From assembly GCA_963721365.1 (NCBI GenBank), contig CAVRJE010000029.1:1-64000 (forward strand): 64,000 bases of DNA, given 5' to 3'. Shown in pieces: positions 26,347 to 35,562 of this stretch. Source of the stretch: CAIQPS01 sp963721365 (GTDB lineage Bacteria; Actinomycetota; Thermoleophilia; RBG-16-64-13). The position numbers and the translations under genes are program-made. Below the pieces are notes generated by a model. That model searched no databases. It saw only the letters and a list, made by a program, of their open reading frames with translations, and was not told where the DNA came from. The number at the start of each line of letters is the position of its first letter. The first letter of the stretch is position 1.

Positions 26347-27415
26347 CCAGCCGGTTCGCGAAGACAGGTTGGTCCAGGCTCTGCGGATGATCGCGCCGGG
26401 CACGGTCATCCGGGACGCTATCGACAACATCGTGAGGTCGCGGCACGGCGCGCTGCTGGTGTTCGCCCAGGAAGAGAAGATCCGGCCGATGATCTCGGGC
26501 GGCATCGACATAAACGTCGCTGTCACCCCCATGATCCTCTACGAACTCTGCAAGATGGATGGGGCTGTCCTGCTGGACGCCGAGGGCGCTCGCATTCTGC
26601 ACGCCAACGTGCAGCTGATGCCCGACGCCCGTATCGAATCCCAGGAGACGGGCACCCGCCACCGTACGGCCGAGCGCGTGGCCAAGCAGATCGACAGTCT
26701 CGCCATATCGATCTCCGCGGCCCGGGACGTCGTCACCGTGTACATCGGTGACATCCGCCACATCATGGACCCCATCAGGACCATCCTCGACAAGGCCGAC
26801 CAGGCGTTGCAGACCCTGGAGAAGTTCAGGAGCCGCTGGAATCAGGTGTCCGCCTCGCTGTCTCTCCTTGAGTTCCAGAACGCGGTCACGCTGCACGACG
26901 TGCTCCGGGTGCTCCAGCGGGCGGAGATGATGCTGGTCATAGTGCAGTTGATCGAGGGCTACATCATCCAGTTGGGCACGGAGGGCCGGTTGGTCCAGCT
27001 CCAGCTTGAAGACATGCTCGTCAACGTCCGCGAAGACAGGATGGCGATCCTGGCGGACTATCTGCCCGACGCCACTCCCGCCCGAATCGAGTCGGCGGGG
27101 GCGCCGCTCGGCCCGGTGCCGTCTGACGATCTGCTGTCGCTCAGCTACGTGGGCGCCGCCCTCGGCTTCGGACCCGACGCCGCTCTCGACGAGGCCGTCC
27201 GGCCGCGCGGCTTCCGCCTTCTCCACAAGATCCCGCGCTTGAACGAGGGGGTCATCGATGCGGTCGTGTGCCATTTCGGGGATCTGAGCCACCTGATCGA
27301 GTCCCCTGTGGACGAACTGGCCGCCGTACCCGGGGTGGGCTTCCCGCGAGCACGGGATATCAAGGACGGCCTCAGCCGCATCTACGAGACGACTCTCCTC
27401 GAGCGCCGCGGCTGA
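26339..27415 (+). CDS. disA: DNA integrity scanning diadenylate cyclase DisA
   Basis: Makes cyclic di-AMP from two ATP and scans DNA for branched structures. 358 residues: DAC domain with DGA at 74-76 and RHR at 107-109, the helical linker, then a C-terminal helix-hairpin-helix (VDELAAVPGVGFPRARDIKDGL). GTG start inside the end of radA; carD begins on its stop codon. A RadA partner is consistent with known control of DisA activity in Bacillus. Confidence 0.96.
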   Translation: MVNQPVREDRLVQALRMIAPGTVIRDAIDNIVRSRHGALLVFAQEEKIRPMISGGIDINVAVTPMILYELCKMDGAVLLDAEGARILHANVQLMPDARIESQETGTRHRTAERVAKQIDSLAISISAARDVVTVYIGDIRHIMDPIRTILDKADQALQTLEKFRSRWNQVSASLSLLEFQNAVTLHDVLRVLQRAEMMLVIVQLIEGYIIQLGTEGRLVQLQLEDMLVNVREDRMAILADYLPDATPARIESAGAPLGPVPSDDLLSLSYVGAALGFGPDAALDEAVRPRGFRLLHKIPRLNEGVIDAVVCHFGDLSHLIESPVDELAAVPGVGFPRARDIKDGLSRIYETTLLERRG

Positions 27416-27921
27416 TGTTCAACGTCGGCGACACGGTGGTATGCCCCCACCATGGGGCGGGCCGCATCCTGGAGATAGTCGAGCAGGACTTCCAGGGGAC
27501 TACCCGCCGCTACTACAGCATCCAGATCCTGCACAACAACATGAACATCAAGTTGCTCATCGAGGGCACCGACAAAGCCGGCGTCAGGCCGGTCATCCCC
27601 GAGGTCATGGTCGAGGAGGTGGTCGGCGTCCTCCGGGACGACCCCACCAAGATGCCGGTCAACTGGAACCGGCGGGTGAAGCACAACCGCGAGAAGATCG
27701 GGTCTGGTGACCCCCTCGAGTTGGCCGACGTGGTGCGCAACCTTGCCCTGCGGGACGCCGAGAAGGGCCTATCGACCGGCGAGAAGCAGATGTTCGGCAA
27801 GGTCAAACGGATGCTGGCTTCCGAGTTGATGTACGCGAAGAGCGTGCCCCTGGACGACGCGGTGAGCTTCCTCGACGACGTCCTGGCCGAAGTCTGCGCT
27901 TCCCAACCTCCCGATCACTAG
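27415..27921 (+). CDS. carD: CarD family transcription regulator
   Basis: 168 residues from ATG 27415, which overlaps the disA stop. N-terminal RNA-polymerase-interacting Tudor-like domain (FNVGDTVVCPHHGAGRILEI) and helical C-terminal domain with the conserved Trp (PVNWNRRVKHN) that contacts the upstream fork of promoters. Stabilises open complexes, important for stable-RNA promoters in actinomycetes. Confidence 0.95.
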   Translation: MFNVGDTVVCPHHGAGRILEIVEQDFQGTTRRYYSIQILHNNMNIKLLIEGTDKAGVRPVIPEVMVEEVVGVLRDDPTKMPVNWNRRVKHNREKIGSGDPLELADVVRNLALRDAEKGLSTGEKQMFGKVKRMLASELMYAKSVPLDDAVSFLDDVLAEVCASQPPDH

Positions 27922-27930
27922 GCCGGCCTG

Positions 27931-28977
27931 ATGGGACTCGCGATACGACTCCTGCTCGCGCTTGTCGGCGGCGTCCTCGGGTACGAATTGGGCAAAGCGT
28001 TCCTGCCGCACGAGGGATACGGGCCGCTGCCGTACAGCGTCCTCGTCACCATCTGCATCGTCGCGGGGGTCATCGTCGGGGCTATCGTCGGCGGGGTTCT
28101 CGGCCACGCGGTGACCCGTCTCGGCCGCCGGCTCGACCGGGCGACGTCTCTGGTCACCGCCAGTGGGCTCATCTTCACCACGGCCGGACTGGTCATTGGG
28201 CTGGTCATCGCTGCGCTGGGCAGCCTGGCCATCAAGGACCTGCCCGTCGTGGGGCTGTACTTCCTGCCGCTGCTCTTCGCGGTCAGCGGCTACCTGTTCG
28301 CCTACCTGGGCTACAAACGCCACACCGATATCGCCCGGGTGCTCGGCCTCAAAGGCCTGCTCCAGCAGCCCGGGGCCAAGCAGTTCATCCGGCCCAAGAT
28401 CCTCGATACGTCGGTGATCATCGATGGCCGGTTGGGCGATGTGGTAGCGACGGGTTTTGTGGAGGGTGACCTCATCGTCCCGGGATTCGTGCTGGAAGAA
28501 CTGCAGTCCATAGCCGACTCGGCCGACTCGGGACGGAGGGCACGCGGGCGCCGCGGCCTCGACACCGTGCACCAACTCCAGGAGGCCAACAGCCACGTCA
28601 GCATCATCGAGCGCGATTTCGCGAACCTCACCGAGGTCGACGCCAAGCTCATCCGCCTGGCCAAGGAGATCAAGGGCGTCATCATGACCACCGACTACAA
28701 CCTCAACAAGGTGTCGCAGATCCAGGGCGTGGAGGTGCTCAACGTCAACGACCTGGCCAACACTCTGAAGGCCGTCGTCATGCCCGGCGAGAAGATGCGC
28801 CTCCGGGTGATCCGGGAGGGCAAGGAGGAAGACCAGGGGGTCGGCTACCTGGACGACGGAACGATGGTGGTCATCGAGGGGGGCCGGCGGCGCATCGGCG
28901 ATGAGGTCGAGGTCGAGGTCACCTCCGTGCTGCAGAATCCCTCCGGCAAGATGATATTCACTCGGTTGCCGTCGTGA
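27931..28977 (+). CDS. PIN-TRAM membrane protein (YacL type)
   Basis: 348 residues. Four membrane segments fill residues 1-125, then a PIN-like nuclease domain (LDTSVIIDGRLGDVV with the acidic metal ligand, later DAKLIRLAKE and MTTDYNLNKV) and a C-terminal TRAM RNA-binding domain (GVGYLDDGTMVVIEGG). The family sits beside carD and ispD in many Gram-positives; its substrate is not established. Confidence 0.93.
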   Translation: MGLAIRLLLALVGGVLGYELGKAFLPHEGYGPLPYSVLVTICIVAGVIVGAIVGGVLGHAVTRLGRRLDRATSLVTASGLIFTTAGLVIGLVIAALGSLAIKDLPVVGLYFLPLLFAVSGYLFAYLGYKRHTDIARVLGLKGLLQQPGAKQFIRPKILDTSVIIDGRLGDVVATGFVEGDLIVPGFVLEELQSIADSADSGRRARGRRGLDTVHQLQEANSHVSIIERDFANLTEVDAKLIRLAKEIKGVIMTTDYNLNKVSQIQGVEVLNVNDLANTLKAVVMPGEKMRLRVIREGKEEDQGVGYLDDGTMVVIEGGRRRIGDEVEVEVTSVLQNPSGKMIFTRLPS

Positions 28978-29690
28978 AGCCCAGTCTGGCTCTTGTTGTG
29001 GCGGCGGCCGGATACGGCACGCGGCTCGAAGCGGGGCTCCCCAAGCAGTACGTGCCCCTGCTCGGGATTCCGATGCTCCAGCGGACGCTCAACACCCTGG
29101 CCACCTGCCCGGCGGTGGACGCGCTCGTGGTGGTCGTCAACGAGCCCGACCTCGAATACTGCGAGTCCGAACTGGTCCAGGAACGCATCGCGAAGGTGGT
29201 CCGGGTCACGGCGGGCGGCGACGAGCGCGCGCTGTCGGTGCGCAACGGGCTGAACGCTCTCGCCGAAATGGGCACCTGGGATCTGGTGGGCGTACACGAC
29301 GGTGCTCGCCCCCTGGTCACCTGTGAGGACATCAGCCGGACCGTGGAGGCGCTTGCCGCCGATCAGCGACTCGCGGGGGCGGTGCTGGGTGTCCCCACGA
29401 GCGACACCGTGAAGGTGGTGGACGAAGACGGGGTGGTGATCGCCACGCCCGAGCGCCGCAGCGTGTGGCGCGCCCAGACGCCCCAGATCTTTCGCTGGGG
29501 TGTGCTGATGGAGGCCTACGCGCAGACGTCCGAAGAGGACCTCGTGCGTTCCACCGACGACGCCTCCCTGGTAGAGGCCCGGGGCGGCCGGGTGATCATG
29601 GTCAAGGGCTCGGCCGAGAACTTCAAGGTCACCGACCGGGTGGATCTCCGCCACGCCGAACAGATCCTCGCGGAGCGCAGACGTGACTGA
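28974..29690 (+). CDS. ispD: 2-C-methyl-D-erythritol 4-phosphate cytidylyltransferase
   Basis: Non-mevalonate isoprenoid step, CTP plus MEP. 238 residues. The nucleotide loop AAAGYGTRLEAGLPKQY is at about residues 9-25, later VGVHDGARPLV, TDTVKVV-like segment and RAQTPQIF. GTG start overlaps the previous gene by four bases. Complete. Confidence 0.96.
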   Translation: MKPSLALVVAAAGYGTRLEAGLPKQYVPLLGIPMLQRTLNTLATCPAVDALVVVVNEPDLEYCESELVQERIAKVVRVTAGGDERALSVRNGLNALAEMGTWDLVGVHDGARPLVTCEDISRTVEALAADQRLAGAVLGVPTSDTVKVVDEDGVVIATPERRSVWRAQTPQIFRWGVLMEAYAQTSEEDLVRSTDDASLVEARGGRVIMVKGSAENFKVTDRVDLRHAEQILAERRRD

Positions 29691-30258
29691 GAACGGCGCC
29701 GGCGCGGCCGGGCCGCCAGGCGGCACCTCCGCGCCAGGCGGCGGCTCCTCCGCCGCGCGCAGCGGCGCGGTACTCCGTGTCGGGCTCGGCTACGACGCCC
29801 ATCGTTTCGCCCCCGACCGCCCTCTCGTGCTGGGCGGGGTAAGATTGCGCGAGCACGACGGTCTGCTGGGCCACAGCGACGCCGACGTGCTGGTGCACGC
29901 GGTCATGGATGCGCTGCTCGGGGCGGCCGGCCTGGAGGACATCGGCCACTACTTTCCCGACACCGATCCTGCCTTCGCCGGAGCGGACAGCATGGCTCTG
30001 CTGGCCGCGGTCGTCGTGCTGCTGCGCGATCGGGGCTGGCGGCCGGTCAACGTGGACGCCGTGGTCGTCTGCGAAGAACCGCGCATCGCGCCCCACCGGT
30101 CGCGGATGCGCGAGCGCTTGGCAGCCGCGCTCGGGGTCGAGGTGGAAGCGGTCGGCATCCGGGGGACCACCACCGAGGGTATGGGCTTCACCGGAAGGCG
30201 CGAAGGCATAGCGGCGCAGGCGGTGGCCCTGGTCGAGAGATGGGCCGGGCCGGACTGA
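29683..30258 (+). CDS. ispF: 2-C-methyl-D-erythritol 2,4-cyclodiphosphate synthase
   Basis: 191 residues; the enzyme proper begins near residue 30 (RVGLGYDAHRF with Asp and His zinc ligands) and includes LGHSDADVLVHAVMDALLGA, DIGHYFPDTDP and ITTTEGMGFTGR. The first 29 residues are Gly/Ala/Ser-rich and may be an artefact of the GTG chosen; the overlap with ispD supports translational coupling. MECDP is produced from CDP-ME 2-phosphate. Confidence 0.95.
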   Translation: MTENGAGAAGPPGGTSAPGGGSSAARSGAVLRVGLGYDAHRFAPDRPLVLGGVRLREHDGLLGHSDADVLVHAVMDALLGAAGLEDIGHYFPDTDPAFAGADSMALLAAVVVLLRDRGWRPVNVDAVVVCEEPRIAPHRSRMRERLAAALGVEVEAVGIRGTTTEGMGFTGRREGIAAQAVALVERWAGPD

Positions 30259-30301
30259 CGCCGCGGCGGCCTGAGGCGGCGACGCACTGACATGGGAGAA
30301 A

Positions 30302-30340
30302 GTGACTCCAGCGAGTCACCGAGACTAGAGTCACCGAGAC
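30302..30340 (+). repeat. Hairpin plus 13-base direct repeat in the gltX leader
   Basis: GTGACTC (30302-30308) and GAGTCAC (30313-30319) form a perfect 7-bp stem with a 4-base loop. The right arm belongs to GAGTCACCGAGAC, which is repeated in direct orientation at 30328-30340. It lies 20-60 bases before gltX, in the only sizeable gap of this operon segment, so it may affect gltX expression. No T-box features are visible. Confidence 0.5.
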
Positions 30341-30358
30341 AGAGAGAGTGCCATCACG

Positions 30359-31835
30359 ATGACCGATGTCCGCGTACGCTTCGCCCCCAGCCCCACGGGC
30401 TCTCTGCACGTGGGGAGCGCCCGCACCGCGCTCTACAACTTCCTCTACGCCCGGCACAACAAGGGGACCATGGTGCTGCGCATCGAGGACACCGACCTCA
30501 AGCGGTCGACGACGGAGCACGACTCCAGCATCATCAGCGATCTGGCCTGGTTGGGCCTCCGGGCCGACGAGGGCCCCGATGTGGGCGGCCCTTACGGCCC
30601 CTACCGCCAGAGCGAGCGGGCCGATCTCTACGAAGCCGCGGTCCGGCGGTTGCTGGCCGACGGTCTGGCCTATCCCTGCTTCTGCCCGCAGGAGCTTCTG
30701 GACGAGAAGAAGGAGCAGCAACTCGCCGGGGGTCACATGCCCAAGTACGACCGCACCTGCTGCGCCCTGGCCAAGGACGAGGTCGACTCCCGGCTGGCCG
30801 GCGGGGAAGAGGCGGCCATCCGCTTCCGGGTGCCCGACGGCGATATCATCTTCGACGACCTCATCCACGGCCCCATCACCTTCTCCTCCGACGTGATCGG
30901 CGACTTCATCATCAAGCGCACCGACGGCGGCTACTCCTACAACTTCGCCGTGGTGGTGGACGACGCCGGCATGGAGATAACCGACGTCATCCGCGGAGAG
31001 GACCACATCACCAACACCGCCCGGCAGATGATGCTGTTCTCGGCGCTCGGCAAGACCGGCCCCGCGCTACGGCCACCATTCCCTCATCCTGGCCCCGGAC
31101 GGCAGCAAGCTGTCAAAGCGGCACGGCGCCACCTCTATCGGTGAGTTCCGAGGCCTGGGCTATCTGTCTGCCGCCATCGTCAACTACCTGGCTCTGCTGA
31201 GCTGGCACCCGGCCGACGAGCGGGAGAAGTTCACGCTGGCTCGGAGTTGGTGGAGGAGTTCGAACTCGGCGGGTATCCAAGAGCCCGGCCATCTTCGACT
31301 GTACACAAGCTCAACTGGCTGAATGGCCTGTACATCCGGGAGCTTCCGCCCGCGGAGCTGTTCCGGCAGATCGCTCCGTACCTGGCCGATTCGCGCATGC
31401 CGTTTGCCCCGGTTCAGAGGGAGGTGGTGGCCGAGGCGATCCAGGCCAACCTGGTGACACTGAGTGACGCTCCCCGCTTTCGCCGAGGTGTTCATCGAAG
31501 AAGCCGATCCGGCCACCTGTCAGGGCGCGCCCGCGCTGATGGCCCCGGGGACGCCCAAGCTGTTCGAAATGGCGAAGGAGCACTTCGAGGCCATGCCTGC
31601 CGAGTATCTGCCCTCAGCCGAAGCCCGAGAGTTGCTGCGCGGCCTGGTCGAGGCCGCCAAGGAGCAGGGGATCAAGGGCAAGTCGGTCTACCAGCCGCTG
31701 CGCGTCGCCTTGAGCGCACGCGAGGAGGGCCCCGAGCTCTACTACCTGGTCGGCGGACTGGGCAAGACCCGCATCCTGGGCCGACTCGACTCGGCGGCCC
31801 GCTACGCGGCCCGCTGGGCCGACCCGACGCTCTAA
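30359..31835 (+). CDS. gltX: Glutamyl-tRNA synthetase (about five frameshifts)
   Basis: Class I synthetase charging tRNA-Glu. The N-terminal half reads FAPSPTGSLHVGSARTA (HIGH-like), RIEDTD, then IRGEDHITNT. After a shift near 31,060 the KMSKS-type motif KLSKRHG follows. Further shifts near 31,240, 31,273, 31,300 and 31,465 are needed to read SPAIFD, HKLNWLNGLYIREL and the C-terminal anticodon-binding domain to 31835. Total length is then normal. An essential gene with clustered indels indicates poor consensus rather than gene loss. Confidence 0.92.
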
Positions 31836-31847
31836 GGGAGACTCTTC

Positions 31848-33296
31848 ATGCGCCTCTACGACTCCCTGACCCAGGAGAAGAAGGAATTCGTCCCGCGCGA
31901 CGGCGACCATGTGACCATGTACTTCTGCGGCCCCACGGTCTACAACTACGTGCACGTGGGCAACGCCCGGCCGTACGTGGTCTCGATGGTGGCCAAGCGC
32001 TACTTCGAATCGCTCGGCTACCGGGTGACCCTGGTGGAGAACATCACCGACATCGACGACCGGATCATCAACAAGGGTCTCACCGAGGGGCGCGACTATC
32101 GGGAGGTGGCCGAGCAGTTCGCCCGCGCCTATCGCGAAGACACCGACCGGCTCGGTCTGGGACGCCCGGATGTGGAGCCTCTGGCGACGGAGCACATCCA
32201 GGAGATCATCGATCTCATCGCCGGCCTGATCGAGCGCGGGCATGCATACCAGTCCGGCTCCGACTGCTACTTCGACGTGGATAGCTGGCCGGAGTACGGG
32301 AAGCTGTCCAAGCAGCAGGTGGCCGAGATGCGCCACGGCGCCCGCATCGACGTGGGGGAGGACAAGGCGGATCCCCTCGATTTTGCCCTGTGGAAGGGCG
32401 CCAAGCCGGGAGAGCCGGCGTGGGACAGCCCCTGGGGCCCGGGCCGGCCGGGGTGGCACATCGAGTGCTCGGCCATGAGCCTGAAGTACCTGGGCGCGGG
32501 GTTCGACATCCACGGCGGAGGCCGGGATCTGATCTTCCCGCATCACGAGAACGAGATCGCGCAGGCCGAAGGCGCCGGCGAGGCTTTCGCCCGCTTCTGG
32601 ATGCACAACGGGATGCTCAACCTGAGCCAGGAGAAGATGTCGAAGAGCGTGGGGAACATCCTGACCCTACGCCATATCCTCGACCGGCACCGTTCTGAGG
32701 CCCTCGTCACCGCCTTCCTGGGCAGCCACTACCGCAGCCCCCTGGAGTTCAGCGAGGACCTCCTGGAAGAGACCGAGCAGCAGGTGGACCGGCTTCGCAA
32801 CGTCTTCACCGCATTGGCCGACCGCGCGGCGGCCGGGGCGGCGGCTGCAGGAGCAGCCTCGGGCGGAGACGCCGCCGCCGAAGCCGCCACGCCGCTCACG
32901 CCGGCCGACCATACCCTGCTCCGGAAGGTCGCCGCTCGCGGGCTGGCCTTTGACGACGCCCTGGCCGACGATCTCAACACCGCGGCGGCGCTCGCGGAGG
33001 TGTTCGGACTTGCTCGCGAGGCGAATGCTGCTCTTGCGGCCGGGGACCTGAGCCCCGCCGGGGCCGCCCAGGTGCGGGCCGAGATGGCAGGGATGGTGCA
33101 CATTCTCGGCCTCGACGCTGTGGCCGGCAGCGAGGACGCGATACCGGCCGACATCGTGGCAATGGCTGAGGAGCGGCGCGCCGCCAGAGCGGCGCGCGAC
33201 TTCGCCCGGGCCGACGCCCTTCGGGCCGCTATCGCCGAACGCGGCTTCGAAGTCCGGGACGCCCCCGATGGCTTCAAGATCGTCCCAACCAGGTAA
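31848..33296 (+). CDS. cysS: Cysteinyl-tRNA synthetase
   Basis: 482 residues. Class I motifs: CGPTVYNYVHVGNARPYV (zinc Cys and HIGH-like), zinc ligands in WHIECSAM and HHENEIAQ, and EKMSKSVGN. A Gly/Ala-rich insertion near residues 325-345 is low complexity. Uninterrupted. Lies 12 bases after gltX; gltX-cysS-rlmB is a common Gram-positive order. Confidence 0.96.
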   Translation: MRLYDSLTQEKKEFVPRDGDHVTMYFCGPTVYNYVHVGNARPYVVSMVAKRYFESLGYRVTLVENITDIDDRIINKGLTEGRDYREVAEQFARAYREDTDRLGLGRPDVEPLATEHIQEIIDLIAGLIERGHAYQSGSDCYFDVDSWPEYGKLSKQQVAEMRHGARIDVGEDKADPLDFALWKGAKPGEPAWDSPWGPGRPGWHIECSAMSLKYLGAGFDIHGGGRDLIFPHHENEIAQAEGAGEAFARFWMHNGMLNLSQEKMSKSVGNILTLRHILDRHRSEALVTAFLGSHYRSPLEFSEDLLEETEQQVDRLRNVFTALADRAAAGAAAAGAASGGDAAAEAATPLTPADHTLLRKVAARGLAFDDALADDLNTAAALAEVFGLAREANAALAAGDLSPAGAAQVRAEMAGMVHILGLDAVAGSEDAIPADIVAMAEERRAARAARDFARADALRAAIAERGFEVRDAPDGFKIVPTR

Positions 33297-33367
33297 GCGC
33301 CCTCGCCGCCCCGGCGGAGCGCACCGAGAAAGAGCGCCGGGCGCCACAGGGGTCTGGGTCGCCCAAG

Positions 33368-34282
33368 GTGGGCGGCCAACCAGTCGGCGGTCACGGAGGC
33401 GGGCAGCACGGCGCCGGGCAGCACGCCGAAAGCCGAGGCGCTCCTGCTAAGCATCCGGTGACGGCCGGCCCAGGCGGCCGCGAGAGCAGTGCGTCCGTCG
33501 CCACCGCATCGGGTGTCGCTCTCATCTACGGCCGCAACCCCGTGCGCGAGGCGCTGCGCGGTCACCGGCGCGTGCATTCGGTATGGCTCACCCCGGGCAC
33601 GCCCGGTGACGAACTGGAGCAGACTCTCCTGAGGTGGGTGGCGGAGGGCTCCGGCCCGGGGCCAGAGATCCACCACGCTTCCCCGGCCCAGTTGACTTCC
33701 ATGGCCGAGAGCCCCGACCACCAGGGCATCGTCGCGAGCGTGGACCCTTACTCGTACGTGGAGCCCGATGCGATACTGCAGACCTTCACCCTGCTGGTGG
33801 CTCTCGACGAGGTCCAGGACCCGCACAATCTGGGCGCCATCATCCGGACTGCGGAAGGCGCCGGGGCGGGCATAGTCATCCCCAGGCACCGCGCCGCCGA
33901 GGTGACGGCCGCTGTGGTCAAGGCGTCCGCCGGGGCGACGGAGCACGCGGCGATCGCTCAGGTGCGCAACCTGGCGGACTTCCTCGCGGCTGCCAAAGCA
34001 GCCGGCTTCTGGGTATACGGGGCGGCGGCCGGCGCGGGGACCGCATACACAGCCCAGGACTACCGCTACCCCACCTGCTTCGTGGTCGGTTCCGAGGGGC
34101 AGGGCCTGGGGCGGAGGGTGGAGTCGCTGTGTGACGTCATGGTGAGTCTGCCCCTCCAGGGCAAGGTCGACTCGCTGAACGTGAGCGTGTCGACGGGGAT
34201 CCTGCTGTACGAAGCCGTGCGACAGCGGGCGGCGGCAGCGGAGCCGGACCAGACGCCGCCGTCGGAAGAGATCGCCCCGTGA
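33368..34282 (+). CDS. rlmB: SpoU-type 23S rRNA 2'-O-methyltransferase
   Basis: 304 residues. A basic, low-complexity leader (to about residue 50) precedes the RNA-binding substrate domain (LIYGRNPVREALRG) and the knotted SPOUT domain with ALDEVQDPHNLGAIIRTAEGAG, VVGSEGQGLG and LPLQGKVDSLNVSVSTGILLYE. Probably methylates G2251-type position of 23S rRNA. The true start may lie upstream in another frame (a basic Met-Ala-Ser-Arg start at 33268) if an indel occurs there. Confidence 0.92.
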   Translation: MGGQPVGGHGGGQHGAGQHAESRGAPAKHPVTAGPGGRESSASVATASGVALIYGRNPVREALRGHRRVHSVWLTPGTPGDELEQTLLRWVAEGSGPGPEIHHASPAQLTSMAESPDHQGIVASVDPYSYVEPDAILQTFTLLVALDEVQDPHNLGAIIRTAEGAGAGIVIPRHRAAEVTAAVVKASAGATEHAAIAQVRNLADFLAAAKAAGFWVYGAAAGAGTAYTAQDYRYPTCFVVGSEGQGLGRRVESLCDVMVSLPLQGKVDSLNVSVSTGILLYEAVRQRAAAAEPDQTPPSEEIAP

Positions 34283-34875
34283 CCGTCTACCTCATCGACG
34301 GCTACAACGTATTGCACCAGTACATCGGGCACAAACAGCTCCCCGCAGGCCAAGGCGGCGGAAGCAGCAAGGGCGCCGGAGCGCCCGGCGGCGAGCCCGA
34401 CCTGGAAGACGCACGGAAGCGCCTCCTCGACCGGATCGCCAGTTACATGGGCCGCTCGTCCGATCGGGCCATCGTTGTGTTCGATTCCCACGCCCAGATG
34501 TTGCAAAAGCAGGAGAGTGCAACTGCCAATGTGGAGGTCTATTTCGGGTCGTTTTCCCACTCCGCCGACAGCATCATCGAGAGGGAGGTTTTTGCCTTAA
34601 GTGCAGGTCAAAACGTCACAGTGGTATCGTCGGACTACCAGCTCCAGAAGACCATCTTCCGACCCAACGTCATCCGGCGTTCCTCAAGGCAATTCGTGTC
34701 CGACTTGCAAGAGGAAACAAGAAGTATTGCAATTCCTCCGAATTGCACTACAATGAGTCATCGGATCGAAGACAGGGTCGACCCCGAGACGGTGGACAAG
34801 CTCAAGGCGCTTCGCGATTCGTTGGCCGGGAAGCCCCAAGAGAGAGGGTGTGGAAAGCCGGGACCGAGGCCCTGA
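34279..34875 (+). CDS. NYN-domain endoribonuclease (YacP/Rae1 type)
   Basis: 198 residues, GTG overlapping rlmB by four bases. IDGYNVLHQY at the start holds the acidic metal ligand; IVVFDSH, SADSIIEREVFAL and VVSSDYQLQ complete the PIN-like active site. Bacillus Rae1 cleaves mRNA on ribosomes. A Gly/Ser/Lys insert occupies residues 25-45. Codon use in its last third is less GC-biased than neighbours. sigH follows after 27 bases. Confidence 0.92.
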   Translation: MTVYLIDGYNVLHQYIGHKQLPAGQGGGSSKGAGAPGGEPDLEDARKRLLDRIASYMGRSSDRAIVVFDSHAQMLQKQESATANVEVYFGSFSHSADSIIEREVFALSAGQNVTVVSSDYQLQKTIFRPNVIRRSSRQFVSDLQEETRSIAIPPNCTTMSHRIEDRVDPETVDKLKALRDSLAGKPQERGCGKPGPRP

Positions 34876-34902
34876 CCCGCGACTCTAGTCCGGAGGGGTG
34901 GC

Positions 34903-35562
34903 ATGGAAGGTGCGATGTTCGCGAGGAAGGCGGCCGAGAAGGCTGTTACCGAGTGGACCGACGAGGAGCTCGTCGCCCTCGCAAAGACCGGAGATCCCGA
35001 AGCGACCAGACGCACCCTCACCCGCTACCACTATTTCGTGCGCATGAAAGCCAACTCGTACTTCCTGGCCGGGGGCGACGGCGATGACCTCATCCAGGAA
35101 GGCTACATCGGCCTTTACAAGGCGATCCGCGATTTCGAGCCCGGCCGCAGCACCAGTTTTCGCAGCTTCGCCGAACTCTGCGTGACCCGTCAGATCATCA
35201 CCGCCATCAAGACGGCCTCCCGGCAGAAGCACCTGCCTCTCAACACCTACGTGAGCTTCAGCCACACGCCCGCCAGCTCGGATTACGACACGCGCACCCT
35301 GGCCGACGTCATCCCTGCCGGCCGCACCAGCGACCCGGCGCAGCAGGTGATCAGCTCCGAAGAAGTGGGCAGCCTGACCGACTGCCTCGTGAGGCTGCTC
35401 AGCCCTCTGGAGTCCAAGGTGCTCAAGTACTACCTGGAAGGCAACTCGTACGAGATCATCGCGGCGTACGTGGGGCACGACACCAAGACGGTGGACAACG
35501 CTCTGCAACGCATCAAGCGCAAGGTGACCCTGCACCTGGAGAGCCGGCGCGTCCTGCTCTAG
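34903..35562 (+). CDS. sigH: RNA polymerase sigma factor SigH (sigma-30 type)
   Basis: 219 residues. Region 2 is clear (DDLIQEGYIGLYKAIRDFEPGRSTSFRSFAELCVTRQI covers 2.2-2.4), as is region 4 (LSPLESKVLKYYLEGNSYEIIAAYVGHDTKTVDNALQRIKRK). In Bacillus this factor starts the stationary-phase programme; here its target genes are unknown. GGAGGGG precedes ATG. The usual following genes rpmG, secE and nusG are not present. Confidence 0.94.
   Translation: MEGAMFARKAAEKAVTEWTDEELVALAKTGDPEATRRTLTRYHYFVRMKANSYFLAGGDGDDLIQEGYIGLYKAIRDFEPGRSTSFRSFAELCVTRQIITAIKTASRQKHLPLNTYVSFSHTPASSDYDTRTLADVIPAGRTSDPAQQVISSEEVGSLTDCLVRLLSPLESKVLKYYLEGNSYEIIAAYVGHDTKTVDNALQRIKRKVTLHLESRRVLL

Noticed and set aside
30359..31835. 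gltX as a pseudogene
   Set aside because: Every part of the enzyme is present in order and the gene is essential; clustered indels fit poor consensus better.
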